DNA from: Amoebophilaceae bacterium
GTDB taxonomy: Bacteria > Bacteroidota > Bacteroidia > Cytophagales > Amoebophilaceae
Direction: 5' to 3'
Assembly (NCBI GenBank): GCA_023257955.1
Contig: JALRAY010000017.1
Location: 1-19,895, forward strand
DNA: 19,895 bases
Of this stretch, positions 15,307 to 19,895 are shown piece by piece; positions within the stretch are counted from its first letter, which is position 1, and every line of letters begins with the position of its first letter. The position numbers and the translations under genes were made by a program. Below the pieces are notes generated by a model. It ran no database searches and was not told where the DNA came from. It worked only from the letters and a program-made list of their open reading frames with translations.

Positions 15307-16533
15307 ATGTTGTATTACATCACACAATATATCGAAGAAATATTCCATATCCCTGGGTTTAGTTTATTTCGATACATCTCTTTTAGAGCCGCCATGGCCG
15401 CTGTATGCGCCTTAATGCTTAGCATTATTTTTGGAAAATGCTTGATAAACTTCTTCAATAAACATCAAATTAAGGAAGGGATACGTGATCTAGGCCTCCA
15501 TGAACAAGGAGTAAAAGCAGAGGTCCCTACCATGGGAGGGATTATTATTATAGCCGGAACAGTGATTGCTACCTTCCTATTTGCGAAGTTCAAAAACATC
15601 TACATTGTGCTCCTGCTGATCACTACCGTGTGGATGGGGTTTATAGGTTGGCTCGATGATTACATAAAAGTTTTCAAAAAGGATAAAAAAGGACTTGCGG
15701 GCAAATTTAAAGTTGCGGGCCAGGTGGTATTAGGCCTTGTCGTGAGTTTGGTTTTACTATTTAATAGCGAAGTAGTGATTAGAGAGTTTGGAGCTAATAT
15801 GGCCATAGAAAACAATCAACTAGAGCTCAACGAAGTTGTGGATATGCCTTATACTGATATAAAGGCTATTAAGACGACTATCCCCTTTTTTAAGAACAAT
15901 GAGTTTGATTATAGCATCCTATTACCCCATGCAGCTTCTCAATATACTTGGATCCTTTATGCCCTTGCTATCATGTTTATTCTTTCAGCCGTTTCTAATG
16001 GCGCTAATCTTACTGATGGGTTGGATGGGTTAACGGCTGGTACTGCAGCCATTGTGGGCACTACCTTGGCCATCCTGGCGTATGTATCGGGCAATGTTAT
16101 CTTTTCTAAGTATTTGAACATTATGTATATACCGGAGGTAGCAGAGGCAACGGTTTTTATTACCGCATTTGTGGCTTCTTGCATCGGGTTTTTATGGTAC
16201 AACACCTATCCTGCGCAAATTTTTATGGGTGATACAGGGAGTTTGGTTGTTGGCAGTATAATAGCCATTATGGCTATTATTATCCGTAAGGAATTACTAA
16301 TACCTTTGCTTTGCGGCGTTTTTTTGATAGAGAATGTATCGGTCATCTTACAAGTTGTGTTTTTTAAGTATACTAAATACAAATCAGGCATAGGGAAGCG
16401 AATATTTAAAATGGCGCCTATTCATCATCATTTCCAGATACTGGGAATACATGAAGCCAAAATCGTGAGTCGCTTCTGGATCGTTAGCGTGATCCTCGCT
16501 ATTCTTACACTCATAACCCTCAAAGTACGATAG
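15307..16533 (+). CDS. mraY: Phospho-N-acetylmuramoyl-pentapeptide transferase
   Basis: MraY attaches phospho-MurNAc-pentapeptide to undecaprenyl phosphate at the cytoplasmic face of the inner membrane, making lipid I. The 408-residue protein has about ten membrane segments and all family signatures: VPTMGGIIII, LDDYIKVFKKDKKGL with Asp117/Asp118, NLTDGLDGL with Asp237/Asp240, FMGDTGSL, and APIHHHFQ with His373-375. The extra segment at about residues 158-215 (including ELNEVVDMPYTDIKAIKTTI) is the periplasmic insertion usual in Bacteroidota MraY and explains the length. In most Bacteroidota mraY lies inside the dcw cluster between murE and murD; here it is alone, between gldK and clpC. Its presence argues for retained peptidoglycan precursor synthesis. 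Confidence 0.97.
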   Translation: MLYYITQYIEEIFHIPGFSLFRYISFRAAMAAVCALMLSIIFGKCLINFFNKHQIKEGIRDLGLHEQGVKAEVPTMGGIIIIAGTVIATFLFAKFKNIYIVLLLITTVWMGFIGWLDDYIKVFKKDKKGLAGKFKVAGQVVLGLVVSLVLLFNSEVVIREFGANMAIENNQLELNEVVDMPYTDIKAIKTTIPFFKNNEFDYSILLPHAASQYTWILYALAIMFILSAVSNGANLTDGLDGLTAGTAAIVGTTLAILAYVSGNVIFSKYLNIMYIPEVAEATVFITAFVASCIGFLWYNTYPAQIFMGDTGSLVVGSIIAIMAIIIRKELLIPLLCGVFLIENVSVILQVVFFKYTKYKSGIGKRIFKMAPIHHHFQILGIHEAKIVSRFWIVSVILAILTLITLKVR

Positions 16534-16555
16534 GAGGGATTTACTACACGCATTC

Positions 16556-16639
16556 ATTAGGCTCTTCTGCCCCCCCCTTATATATATGCGTCCCTGTGTA
16601 TAATGAGGCTATAATTTTGAGTTTCAGAAGCACCCTAAT
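16556..16639 (+). repeat. Imperfect inverted repeat around the clpC promoter region
   Basis: ATTAGG-CT-CTTCTG (16556-16569) is complementary to CAGAAG-CAC-CCTAAT (16625-16639) apart from the central 2-3 nt. About 55 nt lie between the arms, including a run of eight C (16570-16577), an alternating TA stretch and the candidate clpC -7 element. It lies just after mraY and might act in termination, in a 5' structured leader, or be a relic. The remaining sequence to 16833 shows no recognisable gene. Confidence 0.4.
16612..16619 (+). promoter_or_regulatory. Candidate -7 promoter element for clpC
   Basis: TAATTTTG matches TAnnTTTG exactly. No TTTG is found 19-21 nt upstream, so only half of the bipartite promoter is visible. 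Transcription from here would give a leader of about 210 nt before the preferred clpC start at 16834. Confidence 0.35.
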
Positions 16640-16833
16640 AGATAAGATAATTTTATAAAGCATGTATATGGAGACAACTATCAATCATAATAATGCTATC
16701 AACGAATGTAGATAACAGCTACTACAGCAATGATTGGGCAAACCCTTACAATGCCATTATTTCATTTTCTATCATTATTTTTACATCAGAGATACATATT
16801 ATACACAACCCATCATCAATTACACATACCCAT

Positions 16834-19488
16834 ATGGCAACAAATACACTCCCAGAAAATTTAGCAAATGACGCTCAAAAAGTCATATCCTTGAGTCAAG
16901 AAGCAGCCATTGAGTTGCAAAGCCCAGTCGTGGAATCCTTTCACCTGTTATTAGGGCTACTCGACTTGGGAGACGGGCTCGCACATACCCTTCTTACTAC
17001 CGTAGGGGTTCCCGTACAAGCACTACGGGAGAAGCTAGCAAGTGTAGCCCCGCAGGTTCAAGACCCACCTGTAGCCGCAGATGCCTCCCCTGATAGCATC
17101 GCCTTGAGTGAGGAGGTAATAGCCCTCTTCATCAAGATGAGTAAGTACGCCAAACGCCTGAACGATACAGAGATAGGTACCCATCATATCTTCTTTATAC
17201 TGCTGAAGCATGCCGATAAATCAGTAAAAAAAATATGCGCACAATATAATGTCCCTCCTTGCACCAAGGTAAAAGCAATAGTGGAGGAATATGCTACTGT
17301 TCAGCAGGAACAAGAACAAGAACGCGCAGCAGCCTTAAAGTATATCATTGCGCAGCTAAAGGGAGAGGAAGAAGCAGAGCAGCCCCCCGCACCGAAACTA
17401 GATACCTCCACTATGCGTGAAAAAGATGTACAGGAAGTAGGCGGTACCATGGATAGCATCGCAGATAATCTGCATTACATCACCCATCATATCAACTTCC
17501 CTTCTGCCAGCATCGCAAATAACAGCTACAGCGAGACGCCTGTCTTAGATAATTTCAGTAAAGACCTCAGTAAGATGGCTCAGGAAGGTAAAATCGATCC
17601 CCCTATTGGCAGAGATAAGGAGATAGAACGAATCGCACAAATACTTAGTAGGCGCAAAAAGAATAATGCCTTACTCATAGGCGAACCTGGTGTAGGTAAA
17701 ACAGCCATCGCGGAAGGTCTTGCCCTCAAGATTATGCAGGAAGACATAGCCGTCTCCTTGCTAGATAAACGCGTCGTAAGCTTAGATGTAACCTCCTTGG
17801 TAGCAGGTACCAAATACAGGGGCCAGTTTGAAGAAAGGATTCATAAAATCATCACGGAATTGACAGCATCACAGCAAGTAATCCTCTTCATAGATGAGAT
17901 TCATACCATCATAGGCGGAGGCAGCGCTGTAGGCGCCTTGGACGTAGCCAATATATTAAAACCGGCCCTTGCCCGTGGGGATATCCAATGCATAGGTGCC
18001 ACCACCATTGCGGAATACAGAAACCACCTAGAAAAAGATGGAGCCTTAGCACGTAGGTTTCAAAATATCATGGTAGAGCCTACAACCGTGGAAGCCTCTA
18101 TTGATATTCTCAAGAACCTGCAACCGTTTTATGAAAAACACCATGCTGTCACTTATTCCGAAGACATTCTGAAAGCCTGTGTAGAGCTATCTGAACGATA
18201 CATTACCAATCGCCCCCTGCCAGATAAAGCCATTGACATCATGGATGAAGTAGGTGCCAGCGTGCATATGCGTCATATAGAATTCTCTTACCACATCCAG
18301 GAGATACAAAGAGTGCGCGCATCTATTAAGCCAGTAAAAGCACTAGCGGTGGAAAAGCAGGCGTATGAAATAGCCGCTAAGTTGCGGCAATATGAGCAAA
18401 GACTGACTAAGCAATTAGTGAAGGAAAAGAAGAAGTGGAAAGAAGAAGTGGAAACAAAAAAACAACCTATTACTATGAATGATGTCGCCAACGTCATTTC
18501 CAATATCACTCAAGTGCCCGCTGAGCGTATTGCCCATCAAGAGGATACCACCATACGTAACCTGAAGCAAGCAATGCAAGCCCAGATTATTGGCCAAGAT
18601 GAGGCTATCGATAAAGTTGTGAAAACAATCCATAGAACCCATATAGGCTTGCAAGACCCAAACAGACCTTTGGGCGTGTTTATATTCTTAGGCCCTACAG
18701 GCGTAGGCAAAACTGCCTTAGCCAAATCCCTTGCCACCAACTTGTTTGCCAATAGTGATCAATTGATTCGCATAGACATGAGCGAATACATGGAAAAAAT
18801 AGCCGTTACACGCTTAATCGGTGCCCCTCCAGGGTATGTAGGATATGAAGCAGGCGGACAGCTAACCGAGAAAATCCGCAATCACCCTTATAGCGTCATC
18901 TTACTGGATGAGATAGAAAAAGCCCATCCGGATGTATTCAATCTCCTTCTACAGATGATGGATGACGGCGTATTGACAGATGGCTTAGGTAGAACTATCA
19001 ATTGCAAGAATACCATCATCATCTTGTCCTCTAACGTAGGAGCCGCAGATTTATCCAACCACAACATAGGATTTCAACATCCTGCAGATGATATGGCGAT
19101 AATCATACAAGAGAAGCTACAGAAAAGCTTAAAAAGCACCTTTAGCCCAGAATTCATCAATCGCCTAGATGATGTAGTTATTTTTAAACCGCTTACGCCA
19201 GCAGCTGTGCAACAAATTGTGGAGATACAATTGCAGCAACTCATAGAACGGACGCAAGCATTAGGTTATCCATTAGAAGTGAGTCAAGCAGCAAAAGACT
19301 TCATCGCCCAAAAAGGCTATAACACGCGCTATGGCGCACGACTCATCAAGCGTATGATCCAACAACACGTAGAAGATATGATTACAGCACACATCATAGA
19401 ACAACAAATTCAAGCACAAGATACCATCTATATTGACCATACCCCCGATAGCGCAAAACTATCTTTGACATTGCATGCCCAATGCTAA
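16834..19488 (+). CDS. clpC: ATP-dependent Clp protease ATP-binding subunit ClpC
   Basis: This Hsp100 AAA+ unfoldase feeds substrates to ClpP. From the preferred start the protein has 884 residues: Clp N-domain repeats (about 1-150), a charged linker rich in Gln/Glu (about 160-245), D1 ATPase with Walker A GEPGVGKT (283-290) and Walker B ILFIDE (350-355), a short M-domain-like coiled coil (about 490-550), and D2 ATPase with Walker A GPTGVGKT (620-627) and Walker B VILLDE (688-693). The Ile745-Gly746-Phe747 tripeptide fits the ClpP-docking loop, and the short middle domain separates it from ClpB. The frame is open back to an ATG at 16693, but those 47 extra codons (rich in Ser, Asn, His, Ile) look non-coding. 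MATNTLPENLANDAQKVISL at 16834 aligns with normal ClpC starts. No clpP or mcsA/mcsB is adjacent. Confidence 0.93.
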   Translation: MATNTLPENLANDAQKVISLSQEAAIELQSPVVESFHLLLGLLDLGDGLAHTLLTTVGVPVQALREKLASVAPQVQDPPVAADASPDSIALSEEVIALFIKMSKYAKRLNDTEIGTHHIFFILLKHADKSVKKICAQYNVPPCTKVKAIVEEYATVQQEQEQERAAALKYIIAQLKGEEEAEQPPAPKLDTSTMREKDVQEVGGTMDSIADNLHYITHHINFPSASIANNSYSETPVLDNFSKDLSKMAQEGKIDPPIGRDKEIERIAQILSRRKKNNALLIGEPGVGKTAIAEGLALKIMQEDIAVSLLDKRVVSLDVTSLVAGTKYRGQFEERIHKIITELTASQQVILFIDEIHTIIGGGSAVGALDVANILKPALARGDIQCIGATTIAEYRNHLEKDGALARRFQNIMVEPTTVEASIDILKNLQPFYEKHHAVTYSEDILKACVELSERYITNRPLPDKAIDIMDEVGASVHMRHIEFSYHIQEIQRVRASIKPVKALAVEKQAYEIAAKLRQYEQRLTKQLVKEKKKWKEEVETKKQPITMNDVANVISNITQVPAERIAHQEDTTIRNLKQAMQAQIIGQDEAIDKVVKTIHRTHIGLQDPNRPLGVFIFLGPTGVGKTALAKSLATNLFANSDQLIRIDMSEYMEKIAVTRLIGAPPGYVGYEAGGQLTEKIRNHPYSVILLDEIEKAHPDVFNLLLQMMDDGVLTDGLGRTINCKNTIIILSSNVGAADLSNHNIGFQHPADDMAIIIQEKLQKSLKSTFSPEFINRLDDVVIFKPLTPAAVQQIVEIQLQQLIERTQALGYPLEVSQAAKDFIAQKGYNTRYGARLIKRMIQQHVEDMITAHIIEQQIQAQDTIYIDHTPDSAKLSLTLHAQC

Positions 19489-19722
19489 GTCTTTGCTTTA
19501 CTGCGCTCAGGTTAGCACGTAGCACAACATACGGATGATACCATACATGTCCCATGGGTAGTGGGGTATGTGTACATCGGACATTCCGCACCTGGATTTA
19601 TAAGAATATTGAATAAAATTTTTGATACAAAAAACCGCTTGATATTCATTTAAAGCACGATTTTCTGTAATACTATGATAAAAATAACGCTTGATTAGCC
19701 GAATATTCAGAAAATGAATTTT

Positions 19723-19815
19723 CTAAATATTATTTAGTAAAAACAAAGGAATACCAAATATTATTTGTCAAAATAATAAATGAACCAAATATTATTCGGT
19801 GACAGAATTTAATTC
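19723..19815 (+). repeat. Three 31-bp-spaced direct repeats, core CYAAATATTATT
   Basis: CTAAATATTATTT starts at 19723, CCAAATATTATTT at 19754 and CCAAATATTATTC at 19785, giving exact 31-bp steps. The 12-nt core is conserved and the remaining 19 nt of each unit are loosely similar and A-rich. A shorter related CCGAATATT lies at 19699. A period of 31 is not a multiple of 3, so this is not a coding repeat. The array lies inside the TIR-bounded segment. Confidence 0.6.
19766..19804. other. Dyad overlapping the direct repeats
   Basis: TGTCA (19766-19770) and AATAATA (19772-19778) are matched by TATTATT (19790-19796) and TGACA (19800-19804), giving a 12-bp interrupted stem with an 11-nt loop. It spans the end of the second direct repeat and the start of the third. 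A protein-binding or structured site is possible; nothing fixes its function. Confidence 0.4.
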
Positions 19816-19895
19816 CCTCGAGAGTAAATTTCTAAAAACAACGTTTAATGAATGTATTGACCTATTTTGGGAAAAATTTCAGGTGCGGAATGTCC

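Larger units (their letters stand above)
19579..19895. mobile_element. AT-rich non-coding segment bounded by 16-bp terminal inverted repeats (MITE-like or IS remnant)
   Basis: GGACATTCCGCACCTG (19579-19594) is repeated exactly in inverted orientation as the last 16 bases of the window (19880-19895). The enclosed 317 bp are much more AT-rich than the neighbouring genes and contain no ORF of note, so no transposase is visible. This fits a miniature inverted-repeat element or a decayed insertion sequence. Because the right arm ends exactly at the window edge, the true right boundary and any target-site duplication cannot be seen. I cannot assign an IS family. The 90 bp between clpC and the left arm hold only a weak hairpin around CCCATGGG. 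Confidence 0.5.

Noticed and set aside
16693..16833. 47-codon N-terminal extension of ClpC
   Set aside because: The residues are rich in Ser, Asn, His and Ile, unlike any Clp N-domain, and the family-like start is Met at 16834.
19723..19815. Direct repeats considered as a CRISPR array
   Set aside because: Only a 12-nt core is conserved, there are three units, the spacers would be 19 nt and AT-rich, and no cas gene is present.

Overview
The window looks like chromosome from a Bacteroidota bacterium (Cytophagales-like). The evidence is a complete gldK-gldL-gldM-gldN cluster plus gldB, a Bacteroidota-type L32, the Bacteroidota form of MraY, and an Ig-like/Big_5 surface protein. Starts lack clear Shine-Dalgarno sequences, and several gene-proximal sites match the Bacteroidota -7 element TAnnTTTG. 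An Rpn/YhgA-type transposase-nuclease gene with a decayed partial copy beside it, and a TIR-bounded AT-rich element at the right edge, suggest a genome rich in mobile-element debris. Together these fit an intracellular symbiont lineage such as Amoebophilaceae (Amoebophilus/Cardinium relatives). That placement is inference from gene content and was not tested by a database search.

Layout. 1-1292: decayed Rpn fragment, then an intact Rpn-family gene (+). 1403-2547: rpmF (+) and accA (-) converge with interlocked stop codons. 2725-5145 (-): a SAP/DUF6434 protein and a large Ig-like putative lipoprotein. 5377-7083: a small outer-membrane beta-barrel (-) and gldB (+) diverge from a 42-bp spacer. 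7197-10306 (+): cold-shock protein, lptC, Mn-type superoxide dismutase, asnS. 10433-15072 (-): the four-gene gldKLMN cluster of the type IX secretion/gliding machine. 15307-19488 (+): mraY, divergent from gldK, then clpC. 19489-19895: no gene; a 16-bp inverted-repeat pair bounds an AT-rich segment holding three 31-bp-spaced direct repeats and a dyad.

How the genes fit together. Most genes serve the cell envelope: GldK/N (periplasmic ring), GldL/M (proton-driven motor), GldB, the beta-barrel, the Ig-like lipoprotein, LptC (LPS transport), MraY (lipid I synthesis) and AccA (malonyl-CoA for fatty acids). The rest are housekeeping or stress genes: L32, AsnRS, Csp, SOD and ClpC. The motor residues known from GldL/GldM studies (a TMH2 glutamate in GldL, Arg9 in GldM) are present, so the T9SS motor appears maintained. 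I did not find a clearly new multi-gene system. The least explained items are the right-edge repeat element, the SAP/DUF6434 protein, the acidic insert in GldK and the mraY/gldK divergent control region.
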